From: Bifidobacterium dentium JCM 1195 = DSM 20436
GTDB taxonomy: Bacteria > Actinomycetota > Actinomycetes > Actinomycetales > Bifidobacteriaceae
Direction of reading: 5' to 3'
Length of the DNA: 64,000 nt
NCBI RefSeq assembly: GCF_001042595.1
Contig: NZ_AP012326.1
Span: 930,001 to 994,000 of the forward strand
The first letter of the stretch is position 1. Each line of letters begins with the position of its first letter. The notes beneath the pieces were generated by a model that saw nothing but the letters and a program-made list of their open reading frames with translations, was not told the DNA's origin and did no database searches. The position numbers were made by a program, and so were the translations under genes. This document shows positions 1 to 7,713 of the stretch, one piece after another.

Positions 1-738
1 AGACCTGCCGGCCATCACAGCCCCGCACAGGGCCGAGGCGAACGCATCACCGGTGCCATGCGTCATGAACGGAAGCTTGTCGTGTGCCAGTTCCTGCTTG
101 CCCGAGGCTCCCGATATCGCGGACGCGACGTAGTTGCGAATCTTGCCGTCGTTTCGATCGATTCCCTTGAGCACTACGTTTTTCGCGCCACGTAACAGCA
201 GTGCGTCGATGATGTCGTTCACCTGGGCATCCGAAATGTTCTGTCCGGGATATGCGCGGTCCGTCAGCAGGGAGGCCTCGGTCAGATTCGGCATCAGCAC
301 ATCCGCGCCGTCGACCAGCGAACCCATCGCCTCGCACAGTTCGGGCGTGTAGGTGGCATAGATCTGCCCGCCGTCGCCCATCACCGGGTCCACCAATCGC
401 AAGGCGTGCGGGTATTCGTCATACAGACGCCTGATGATCGCGACCTGATCCGCGGAACCGAGGAAGCCGGAGTAGACGCCGTCCAACTCGACGTTCTCCT
501 TGCGCCATGCATCCAGATAGCCGTCCAGGATCTCGGTCGTATCGTGGAACGTGAAGACCGTATAGCGCGTATGCGCGGAAAACAACGCCGTCGGCACCGG
601 ACACACGTCGCAACCGGCCGCCGACAGAATCGGAATGGCCGCCGTCAGCGAACATTTGCCATAGCCGCACATGTCATGCACTGCGGCCACACGCGGAATG
701 TACTGTGGGTCACGGTCGTACAGAATCTCGTCGCTCAT
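1..738 (-). CDS. pdxY: Pyridoxal/pyridoxamine kinase, PfkB/ribokinase superfamily (3' end outside window)
   Basis: It should phosphorylate B6 vitamers (pyridoxal, pyridoxamine) with ATP in the cytoplasm. The 246 visible codons begin MSDEILYDRDPQ and include the early segment VAAVHDMCGYGKCSLTAAIP, a VDPVMGDGG nucleotide-region motif and, near the cut, the anion-hole/catalytic-base motif HGTGDAFAS, whose Asp is the expected general base. PdxY/PdxK proteins are about 280 residues, so only some 35 C-terminal residues are missing. The start at 738 has an AAGAGG ribosome site upstream. It is divergent from metY, whose enzyme uses pyridoxal phosphate. The family is clear, but its preference among B6 vitamers, or for hydroxymethylpyrimidine, cannot be read from sequence. 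Confidence 0.85.
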   Translation of the reverse strand, partial: MSDEILYDRDPQYIPRVAAVHDMCGYGKCSLTAAIPILSAAGCDVCPVPTALFSAHTRYTVFTFHDTTEILDGYLDAWRKENVELDGVYSGFLGSADQVAIIRRLYDEYPHALRLVDPVMGDGGQIYATYTPELCEAMGSLVDGADVLMPNLTEASLLTDRAYPGQNISDAQVNDIIDALLLRGAKNVVLKGIDRNDGKIRNYVASAISGASGKQELAHDKLPFMTHGTGDAFASALCGAVMAGRS

Positions 739-1067
739 ATCGAAACCTCTTCCGTCGGTCATATCTGTTGAACGACTTTAGCCGGTGCGTTGACCTTGGG
801 AGGAAACCGTTTTCGGCGCCACGGATTCGATTCGCCCCGACATCGGCGTGTCGTCGGCCTGTGCAGAAGGTTTTCGAGGTGAACGGCAAGGTGGGAAACC
901 AATGATTCCAACGCTTTATAAAGGGGTATAGGTAAGCGCGATAACGTTCGGCTTGCGCAGGGCTTCACCCCCGGTTTATTGTCGCTAGCAACACCCGACC
1001 AACCGCCAAGCGCACGGCAGGGCGGAAGGTCGAATATCAGGCACGAATCCATCCGAAGGAGACCACC
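739..1067. other. Divergent intergenic region between the B6 kinase and metY
   Basis: This 329-bp stretch has no convincing gene. It holds the ribosome site of the leftward kinase, a TATAAA/TATAGG-rich stretch near 915-933 that could be the metY promoter, and the structured metY leader described separately (hairpin 996-1032). Short reading frames here are not supported by ribosome sites. Confidence 0.6.
996..1032 (+). promoter_or_regulatory. Structured 5' leader hairpin of metY
   Basis: CGACC (996-1000) pairs with GGTCG (1028-1032), and CCGCC (1003-1007) pairs with GGCGG (1021-1025). The two helices are separated by a symmetric AA/AA internal loop and enclose a 13-nt loop. A CTAGCAACACCC segment (984-995) sits just before it, loosely like the GCAACCC core next to actinobacterial SAM-IV riboswitches. 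I could not align the rest to that fold. It ends 35 nt before the metY start, so it could control translation or attenuation. Confidence 0.4.
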
Positions 1068-2378
1068 ATGGCAAACGAGAACTATCGTTTTGAGACGTTG
1101 CAGCTGCATGTCGGACAGGAGCAGGCCGACCCGGCCACCGACTCCCGCGCGGTGCCGATCTACCAGACCACCAGCTACGTCTTCCATAACTTCGATCACG
1201 CCGAGGCCCGCTTCGGTCTGGCTGACCCGGGCAACATCTACGGCCGTCTGACCAACTCCACCCAGGGTGTGTTCGAGGATCGCATCGCCGCCCTCGAAGG
1301 CGGTACCGCCGGCCTGGCGGTCGCTTCCGGCGCCGCCGCCGTGGAGTATGCCGTGCGTAACATCACCCAGAGCGGCGACCACATCGTGGCGGCCAAGAAC
1401 ATCTATGGCGGCACCTTCAACCTGCTGCGTCACACCCTGCCGCGCGACGGCATCACCACCACCTTCGTCTCCGCCGAGAACCCGCAGGAGTTCGAGGATG
1501 CCATCCAGGAGAACACCAAGCTCGTCTATTTCGAGACCTTCGGCAACCCGAACGCCGACCTGCCGGACTTCGAAGCCATCACCGCCATCGCCCATAAGCA
1601 CCATCTGCCGGTGATCGTCGACAACACCTTCGCCACGCCTTATCTGTTCCGTCCGCTGGAGCACGGCGCGGACGTCGTGGTGGAGTCGGCCACCAAGTTC
1701 ATCGGCGGCCATGGCACCACCCTCGGCGGCGTCATCGTGGAAGGCGGCAACTTCAACTGGGCCGAGGTGCCGGGCAAGTTCCCGACCCTGACCGAGCCGG
1801 ATCCGTCCTACCACGGCCTGAACTTCTACGAGGCCCTCGGTGGTGCGGCGTTCGTGACCCGTGTGCGTGCCATTCTGCTGCGTGACACCGGTGCCACCCT
1901 GTCCCCGTTCGCGGCCTTCCTGCTGCTGCAGGGCACTGAGACCCTGTCCCTGCGCGTCGAGCGCCATGTCGAGAACGCCCTGAAGGTCATCGACTACCTG
2001 AAGACCGTTCCGGAGGTCGAATCCATCTCCCATCCGTCCATCGAAGGCCGCAAGGATAACGATCTGTACAAGCGGTACTTCCCGAACGGCGGCGGCTCCA
2101 TCTTCACCTTCGACATCAAGGGCGGCAAGGATGCGGCACGCGTGTTCATCGACAATCTGCACCTGTTCAGCCTGCTGGCCAACGTGGCCGACGCCAAGAG
2201 CCTGGTGATCCATCCGGCCTCCACCACGCACTCCCAGGAGACCCTTGAGGAGCTCGAGGACCAGGGCATTCACCAGGGCACCATCCGCCTGTCCATCGGC
2301 ATCGAGAACATCGACGACATTCTCGATGATCTGAAGGGCGGCTTCGAGGCCCTGCGTGCCTCCGGCCTGGCCGAGTGA
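1068..2378 (+). CDS. metY: O-acetylhomoserine sulfhydrylase (aminocarboxypropyltransferase)
   Basis: This PLP enzyme of the Cys/Met metabolism family makes homocysteine from O-acetylhomoserine and sulfide in methionine synthesis. At 436 residues it has the length of MetY rather than of the shorter MetB/MetC (about 380-400). Visible marks are the N-terminal THVG-like [14 protein letters not shown], the substrate/PLP loop IYQTTSYVF, the phosphate-binding [16 protein letters not shown], and the Schiff-base motif [12 protein letters not shown] with Lys210. An AAGGAGA ribosome site precedes ATG 1068. It is divergent from the B6 kinase that would supply its cofactor precursor. A structured leader lies upstream and a strong hairpin downstream. 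Confidence 0.93.
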   Translation: MANENYRFETLQLHVGQEQADPATDSRAVPIYQTTSYVFHNFDHAEARFGLADPGNIYGRLTNSTQGVFEDRIAALEGGTAGLAVASGAAAVEYAVRNITQSGDHIVAAKNIYGGTFNLLRHTLPRDGITTTFVSAENPQEFEDAIQENTKLVYFETFGNPNADLPDFEAITAIAHKHHLPVIVDNTFATPYLFRPLEHGADVVVESATKFIGGHGTTLGGVIVEGGNFNWAEVPGKFPTLTEPDPSYHGLNFYEALGGAAFVTRVRAILLRDTGATLSPFAAFLLLQGTETLSLRVERHVENALKVIDYLKTVPEVESISHPSIEGRKDNDLYKRYFPNGGGSIFTFDIKGGKDAARVFIDNLHLFSLLANVADAKSLVIHPASTTHSQETLEELEDQGIHQGTIRLSIGIENIDDILDDLKGGFEALRASGLAE

Positions 2379-2438
2379 CCGACCTGCGGGACCTAGCGAA
2401 GGGGTGGTTCCGCATGCGACCGTAAGGTCGTAGGATGG

Positions 2439-2474
2439 GGGTCCCGTGCTTCCTGCGAAGCGCGGGACCCTTCA
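2439..2474 (+). terminator. Terminator of metY
   Basis: A 13-bp stem (2439-2451 with 2458-2470, one G-U pair) closes a 6-nt loop and is followed by TTCATGTT. It lies 60 nt past the metY stop. Confidence 0.7.
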
Positions 2475-2659
2475 TGTTGCCCGTATGTCGTCGGTAAAAC
2501 GGATGTGAGGGTTTGTAGCATGGATGGTATATCATCTCGATTGTCACGAAAAACAATATCGATTTTTTATCTTTTGAATAAAAAAACTATAATTCATTTC
2601 AAAATATATGATATTGATTGAGATATTGACGATTTGTTAAAGTGAGAAAGAAGGTATCC

Positions 2660-3199
2660 ATGGCCACTGGAATCAAGAAGACGCTGCGGGCCAACATCAT
2701 TCCGCTCATCGCCATCATGACGGCCGTTACCACCGTGCTGACCATGTTCGTGAAGATCCCGACCCCGACCCGTGGCTATCTGAACCTGTCCGACACCATG
2801 ATCTTCTTCAGCGCCTATGCGTTCGGTCCATGGGTCGGCGGCATCGTCGGCGGTCTCGGTCCGGCGTTGTCCGATCTGATTTCCGGATATCCGCAATGGG
2901 CCATCTTCACGTTCGTCATCGATGGTCTGCAGGCGGTCATCGCAGGGTTGATCATCAGGGAGTTCAAGCCATTCAACATCATCGCCGGTTCCTTGGTGGC
3001 CGGAGTGTGGAAGGTGTTCGGCTACTTCATCGCAGGGGGCATCCTGTCCGGCTTCGGTCCGGCGCTTGGGGAGATTTTGGGAAACTCCTTCCGGATGGTG
3101 GTTGGCCTGATTGTGGGACTGGCGCTGTTTTCCGCCGTTCGCAAAGCGTATCCGCCGTTGGCGCGAATGGGCAATCTCGGCATCAAGACCAGTGAGTGA
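2660..3199 (+). CDS. ECF transporter substrate-binding (S) component
   Basis: A 179-residue hydrophobic protein with about five to six membrane segments, the size of ECF S components, which bind a vitamin-type solute and dock on the EcfT-EcfA module. Motifs RGYLNLSDTMIFFSAYAFGP and a GPALSDLISGYPQWAIFT segment are typical of the PF07155-like group (riboflavin/HMP-like S proteins). ATG 2660 is chosen over the in-frame GTG 2642 because AAGAAGG (2648-2654) sits at the right distance. The fused ATPase and T genes follow, but with a terminator in between. The 280 bp upstream are very AT-rich (about 2535-2640) and probably hold the promoter. I see no TPP or FMN riboswitch. The substrate is unknown. 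Confidence 0.8.
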   Translation: MATGIKKTLRANIIPLIAIMTAVTTVLTMFVKIPTPTRGYLNLSDTMIFFSAYAFGPWVGGIVGGLGPALSDLISGYPQWAIFTFVIDGLQAVIAGLIIREFKPFNIIAGSLVAGVWKVFGYFIAGGILSGFGPALGEILGNSFRMVVGLIVGLALFSAVRKAYPPLARMGNLGIKTSE

Positions 3200-3228
3200 G
3201 TGATACATTATTCTGAGAAAGATGTCAG

Positions 3229-3270
3229 ACCCGTGGGATTCACCGTTGAATGGGGGAGCCCACGGGTTTT
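3229..3270 (+). terminator. Terminator/attenuator between ECF S and ECF ATPase genes
   Basis: ACCCGTGGG (3229-3237) pairs perfectly with CCCACGGGT (3259-3267), followed by TTTT. It lies inside the presumed ECF operon and would make the S component more abundant than the ATPase/T module. Confidence 0.7.
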
Positions 3271-3312
3271 GCTTGTCGGAATCTGAACGAAGCGTGTCAA
3301 TAGGAGCATGGG

Positions 3313-4911
3313 GTGAGTGGCATGATCACGGTTCGCGACCTAGGGTGGAAGTATGCGCCGTTAACGGACGGGGGTAAGGCCGTCGAGAGTCTGAGGCATA
3401 TCGACTTCGATGTTCCATCCGGCTCGTTCGTAGGCGTCATCGGCCCGACGGGAGCCGGAAAATCCACGTTGTGCATGGCGTTGGCCGGCATCATCCCCAA
3501 TCTTGCCGATGGCACGATGAGCGGCACCGTCGTGGTCAACGGCATGAACACCGCCCGATACTCGGTCTCGCAGCTTTCCCAACACGTCGGATACGTGCAG
3601 CAGGATCCGGAATCCCAACTGTTCTGCGCCTCCGTAGAGGATGAGATCGCCTTCCCCTTGGAAAACCGAGGCATTGACCCCGAAACCATGGACCGTCGCA
3701 TCGATGACATGCTTGAACTGGTCGGCATGACCGGTTACCGCAAGCGCGTGCCTACCAGCCTGTCGGGCGGGCAGATGCAGCGTGTGGCCATCGCCGCGGC
3801 TCTGGCGGCCGAACCCGACGTGCTGATTCTCGATGAACCGACCGCCGCGCTCGATCCGGAGGGCAAGCAGGAGGTGTTCGACGCGCTCGAGCGCATTCGC
3901 CGAACCCGTCAGCTGACCGTGGTCATGGCCGAACAGGATACCGAACATATCGCACGCTGGGCCGATCAGGTGCTGTTTCTGGTCAATGGCGAACTCGTGC
4001 GCAACGGCGACGCGCGCATGTTCACCCGTGAACGTGCCATGCTTGAATCCGCAGGCGTCGAAATGGCGGCCGACCCATTGCCGAGAATCGTTGCGATGCC
4101 GGAAGCGGCCGCCGGCGAACCCGTCATCGCCATGGAGCATGTGACGCATCGTTATACGGAAGGAGGCAACGCTTCCGCAGCGCTTGACGACGTGAGCGTC
4201 CGCATCATGCCCGGCTCCTTCGTCGGGCTCATCGGCCGAAACGGTTCCGGCAAGACCACGTTGGCCAAGCATCTCAACGGTCTGCTCAAACCTGACCGCG
4301 GCACCATCACGGTGGATGGGCTTGACGTGGCGAAGCACAGCGTAGGCGAAATGGCGGCACATGTCGGCTTCGTGTTCCAGAATCCCGACCACCAGATCTT
4401 CTGCTCCAGCACGCGCGAAGAGATCTCGTTCGGTCCTACGGCACTCGGATTGGACGGTGGAACCGTATTCAGGCGGGTGGATGAGATGATGACGCTGTTC
4501 GACCTGCACCGCTATGAGGAGGTGTCGCCGGCCACGCTTGGCTACGGTGAACGACGCGCGGTGGCATTGGCTTCCGTACTGGCCATGCGCACGCCGATTC
4601 TGGTGTTGGACGAGCCAACGGCAGGCCTCGATCACAGGCTTTCGCAGCGTTTCCTTGGCGCAATCAAACGGTTGAACGAGCAGGGCACCACCATAGTGAT
4701 GATTAGCCACGATATGCGTGCCGTCTACCGATACTGCTCCCATGTGCTGCAGTTGCAGGATGGCCATGTCGTGCAGTTCGGTCCGATAGACAAAACCGGA
4801 TCGGCGCAGCATCCGCAAGCCGACCAGCACGAACGGCATGAACCGATCACGAATACGCATGGACTCAGAAAGATCTCCAAACATCACAACAAGACAGGGA
4901 GGAAGCGCTGA
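3313..4911 (+). CDS. ecfA: Fused ECF ATPase (EcfA1-EcfA2 in one chain)
   Basis: Two ABC ATPase domains in one 532-residue chain power vitamin-type uptake with EcfT and an S protein. Domain 1 has Walker A GPTGAGKST (44-52), signature LSGGQ (150-154) and Walker B LILDEP. Domain 2 has Walker A GRNGSGKTT (308-316) and Walker B LVLDEP. The domain 1 H-switch is Gln (AEQD, Gln208) while domain 2 keeps His466. The domain 2 signature is LGYGE (409-413) instead of LSGGQ. Both deviations fall in the same composite ATP site. GTG 3313 is preferred because GGAG (3303-3306) is 6 nt upstream; ATG 3322 is the alternative. The stop overlaps the ecfT start (TGATG), so translation is coupled. Confidence 0.92.
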   Translation: MSGMITVRDLGWKYAPLTDGGKAVESLRHIDFDVPSGSFVGVIGPTGAGKSTLCMALAGIIPNLADGTMSGTVVVNGMNTARYSVSQLSQHVGYVQQDPESQLFCASVEDEIAFPLENRGIDPETMDRRIDDMLELVGMTGYRKRVPTSLSGGQMQRVAIAAALAAEPDVLILDEPTAALDPEGKQEVFDALERIRRTRQLTVVMAEQDTEHIARWADQVLFLVNGELVRNGDARMFTRERAMLESAGVEMAADPLPRIVAMPEAAAGEPVIAMEHVTHRYTEGGNASAALDDVSVRIMPGSFVGLIGRNGSGKTTLAKHLNGLLKPDRGTITVDGLDVAKHSVGEMAAHVGFVFQNPDHQIFCSSTREEISFGPTALGLDGGTVFRRVDEMMTLFDLHRYEEVSPATLGYGERRAVALASVLAMRTPILVLDEPTAGLDHRLSQRFLGAIKRLNEQGTTIVMISHDMRAVYRYCSHVLQLQDGHVVQFGPIDKTGSAQHPQADQHERHEPITNTHGLRKISKHHNKTGRKR

Positions 4912-5720
4912 TGGACGCCGATCTGTATGTTCCCGGCGACGGTTGGCTGCATCGTGCCGACCCGCGCGTGAAATTCCTCATATCCGTAGCCATGCTGGTA
5001 CTGTGCCTGGTCTGGCGCAACTGGATGTTCATCGCCGCGATTCTCGTCATCGAGCACATCATGCTCGTCACCGACCATGTGCCTGCGGAACGTATCGCCT
5101 GGGTGTGGAAGATCCTTGCCCTAATCATCGTGCTCATCGTTGTGCTATGGCCGATTTTCGACACTTCCGGCACACATGTGCTGTGGCGCTGGGGGTGGTT
5201 GAGGCTCACCCAGGAGAACCTGCTCATGGCCGCGGTGATGGGCCTGCGCATCCCGGCACTCGGCTTCGCCTGCTTCATCACGCTGTTCACCACCGACCAG
5301 CCCAAATTCATCCGTGGGCTTGTCTCATTGGGAGTGCCATACAAGGCGGGCCTCACCCTTGCCACCGCGCTACGGTACATTCCGGTGTTTTTCTCCATCT
5401 TCCAGTCGGTCTCGGCCGCACAGCGCGCCCGAGGGCTCGACCTCAGCGGCAAGGTCACCGCGACCGGCAGGAAACGCAATGCGGTCGTACGCATCGTCGA
5501 CCGCTTCACATCATATCTGCCGATCATCATCGCCGTACTCATCCGTGCCTACAAGATGAGCCAAAGCGTGGGCTGGGCCATGGAATCGCGCGGTCTCAAC
5601 CTTACGGGAGCCAGGCGCACCTATCGTGTAAAACTGCATATGCGTGCGCAGGATTGGGTAATGTTGCTCATCACCGTGGCTGCGATCGTATGCAGTGTAT
5701 GGTTAATGATATGGCTCTAA
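4911..5720 (+). CDS. ecfT: ECF transporter transmembrane component EcfT
   Basis: A 269-residue membrane protein with several hydrophobic helices: an N-terminal pair, two near residues 55-85, one around 105-125, one near 150 and a C-terminal anchor. It carries the two small-Arg-Gly coupling motifs of EcfT, QRARGLD and MESRGLN, which contact the grooves of the ATPases. It couples ATP hydrolysis in the fused ATPase to S-component movement in the membrane. ATG 4911 overlaps the ecfA stop by one base. An Lrp-type regulator follows 12 nt later, probably in the same transcript. Confidence 0.9.
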   Translation: MDADLYVPGDGWLHRADPRVKFLISVAMLVLCLVWRNWMFIAAILVIEHIMLVTDHVPAERIAWVWKILALIIVLIVVLWPIFDTSGTHVLWRWGWLRLTQENLLMAAVMGLRIPALGFACFITLFTTDQPKFIRGLVSLGVPYKAGLTLATALRYIPVFFSIFQSVSAAQRARGLDLSGKVTATGRKRNAVVRIVDRFTSYLPIIIAVLIRAYKMSQSVGWAMESRGLNLTGARRTYRVKLHMRAQDWVMLLITVAAIVCSVWLMIWL

Positions 5721-5732
5721 TGGGGGTATGCG

Positions 5733-6752
5733 ATGATGCAGGAAATCAACCGTATGGCAATCAGCGCCCGTGATCTCAAAGTGGTTTCGGCCCTGCAATG
5801 CAACGGACGCATGACCATGCAGGCGCTCGCCGACAAGGTGGGCATTTCCGTGTACGCGGCCACGGAAAGCTACCGGCGTTTGACCGAATCGAATATCATG
5901 ACCATCGTTCCGGTGGCTAACCCGTTAAGTTTGGCCAACTACTGCCAGATATTGGTGGGGTTGCGCGTCAACGGTCATCGCGATGAGGCATTGGCCGCAC
6001 TGAAATCGTTGCCGCAGGTCACCTACGTGGTCTGTGCGCTGGGCGATGCCGACATCATCGCCGAGGCGGTGGTGTATTCGGCCGAAGGCATGGACCGCTT
6101 CCTGAAGCATGAGCTGCGTTCCCTGCCGGGGTTGACGCGCATCCAGGTATTCTCCTGCGGACGACTGGTGCTTGACGACCATAATGTCAGTGTGGTCAAC
6201 CGTCTTCTGGCGGCGCAGGGGGAGCACGGTTTCATGACGAAACGCGAGGCGAGCGTCGGCACCGATATACCGGTGCATCGTCTGGATGCACGCTTCGTGC
6301 ACACCTTCAATCAGTTGCAGAAGGATGGCAGGGCCAGCTATGCGGCGTTGGGGGAGAGCCTCGGCGTGACGCATACCGCCATTCGCGGGCGTATCAAGAA
6401 ACTGGAGGATTCCGGGGTGATGCGCATCATGGCCACCGTCAGTCCCATGCGACTCGGCGGATTCCGCCAGGCGTTCCTCGGCATCGGCGTCAAGCCCCCG
6501 TATCGTCTCGATGCCGAACAGCTGCTCGACATCGACGAGGTCACCTACGCGATGAGCGGAGTCGGACTGAACGGAGCCGACTATCTTATCGAGATCATCG
6601 CCGATGACGATGAGGATCTGTGGCGTGTGGTCGACGAATCCATCCGTTCCCTGCCGGGCGTCGAGCAGACCTGGTGGGCATCCACGGTCAGTGTGGAGAA
6701 GGAATCCTACTGGTTGGAGCCGCCGCGGGAGGGCGTGTTGCTGGATGACTGA
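5733..6752 (+). CDS. Duplicated Lrp/AsnC-type transcriptional regulator
   Basis: At 339 residues this is about twice the size of an Lrp/AsnC protein and contains two complete units. The first HTH (residues about 10-60, LKVVSALQCNGRMTMQALAD) is followed by a ligand-binding RAM-like half (about 70-150). The second HTH (about 185-235, FVHTFNQLQKDGRASYAALGE) is followed by a second RAM-like half (about 240-320). A single chain would thus mimic an Lrp dimer. It starts 12 nt after ecfT with GGGGG upstream, so it may regulate the transporter or sense its solute. The target and effector are unknown. Confidence 0.85.
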   Translation: MMQEINRMAISARDLKVVSALQCNGRMTMQALADKVGISVYAATESYRRLTESNIMTIVPVANPLSLANYCQILVGLRVNGHRDEALAALKSLPQVTYVVCALGDADIIAEAVVYSAEGMDRFLKHELRSLPGLTRIQVFSCGRLVLDDHNVSVVNRLLAAQGEHGFMTKREASVGTDIPVHRLDARFVHTFNQLQKDGRASYAALGESLGVTHTAIRGRIKKLEDSGVMRIMATVSPMRLGGFRQAFLGIGVKPPYRLDAEQLLDIDEVTYAMSGVGLNGADYLIEIIADDDEDLWRVVDESIRSLPGVEQTWWASTVSVEKESYWLEPPREGVLLDD

Positions 6753-6872
6753 CCGTACCCCCTAGAGGTCATCATACTCAAGGATGAGATGAAAAGTCAG
6801 ACCGGCGCATGATGTCGGGAAACGTCATCGTTCCCTACCTTTGGAGATATGTCCGAGGAAAGGAACAATGAC

Positions 6873-7664
6873 ATGGATATCAGGGACGTACTGCAAACCA
6901 ACGATACGGCCATCGAGGCCGTGGACCTCGTCAAGGATTACGGCCGTGGCGAAAACGTCGTGCATGCGCTGCGCGACGTGAACGTACGCTTCGAGCGTGG
7001 CAGGTTCACCGCGATCATGGGGCCGTCCGGCTCCGGCAAATCCACGTTGATGCATACGCTGGCGGGGTTGGATTCGGCCACCGGCGGCCACATCGTGTTC
7101 GATGGCGACGATCTGACGCGATTGAACGACAATCAGCTCACCCTGTTGCGTCGTCATAAGATCGGATTCATCTTCCAAAGCTTCAACCTGCTGCCGATGT
7201 TCACCGCGGAGCAGAACATCCTCATGCCGCTTACCTTGGCCGGTGAGAAGCCGGACCGGCAATGGCTGGCCCTGCTGGTCGAGACACTCGGATTGAAGGA
7301 ACGTCTGCATCACCGGCCGAACGAATTGTCGGGTGGCCAGCAGCAGCGCGTTGCCATCGCGCGCGCCCTGATCACCAAGCCGCAGCTGGTGTTCGCCGAT
7401 GAGCCGACCGGCAATCTCGACTCCATATCCAGTGCTGAGGTATTGAGCTTCCTGAAACGTTCCGTCAACGAGCTCGGACAGACCATCATCATGGTTACGC
7501 ATGACCCCGTCGCGGCCTCCTATGCCGACCGCGCCATCGTGTTCGCGGATGGTCGCATCGTGGCCGATGTCGACGATCCGACCGCCGACCAGATGAGTGA
7601 TCTGCTGATGAAGGAACGAGAGCTTTCCACGCGGAACGCGTCCAATGCACGTCACGCCGGCTGA
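6873..7664 (+). CDS. ABC transporter ATP-binding protein, MacB/LolD/BceA type
   Basis: A 263-residue ABC ATPase with Walker A GPSGSGKST, the Q-loop region IGFIFQSFNLLPMFTAEQN, signature LSGGQQQR, Walker B LVFADEPTGNLDS and switch MVTHDP. The FADEPTGNLD wording is typical of ATPases that work with FtsX-fold permeases in peptide or lipoprotein export, antimicrobial resistance or cell-envelope remodelling. ATG 6873 is chosen because GAGGAAAGGAA (6855-6865) precedes it; an in-frame ATG at 6849 has its GGAG only 2 nt away. The partner permease begins 49 nt downstream. Confidence 0.9.
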   Translation: MDIRDVLQTNDTAIEAVDLVKDYGRGENVVHALRDVNVRFERGRFTAIMGPSGSGKSTLMHTLAGLDSATGGHIVFDGDDLTRLNDNQLTLLRRHKIGFIFQSFNLLPMFTAEQNILMPLTLAGEKPDRQWLALLVETLGLKERLHHRPNELSGGQQQRVAIARALITKPQLVFADEPTGNLDSISSAEVLSFLKRSVNELGQTIIMVTHDPVAASYADRAIVFADGRIVADVDDPTADQMSDLLMKERELSTRNASNARHAG

Positions 7665-7713
7665 CCGGCGCATTACAACGGTTCAAGAATCTGAAGAAGG
7701 AACGACGGCAACC

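Noticed and set aside
2660..5720. Assignment of the ECF cassette as YkoEDC (HMP/thiamine)
   Set aside because: The fused ATPase plus T layout is similar, but the S protein resembles the riboflavin/HMP-like PF07155 group and no TPP riboswitch is upstream, so the solute is left open.
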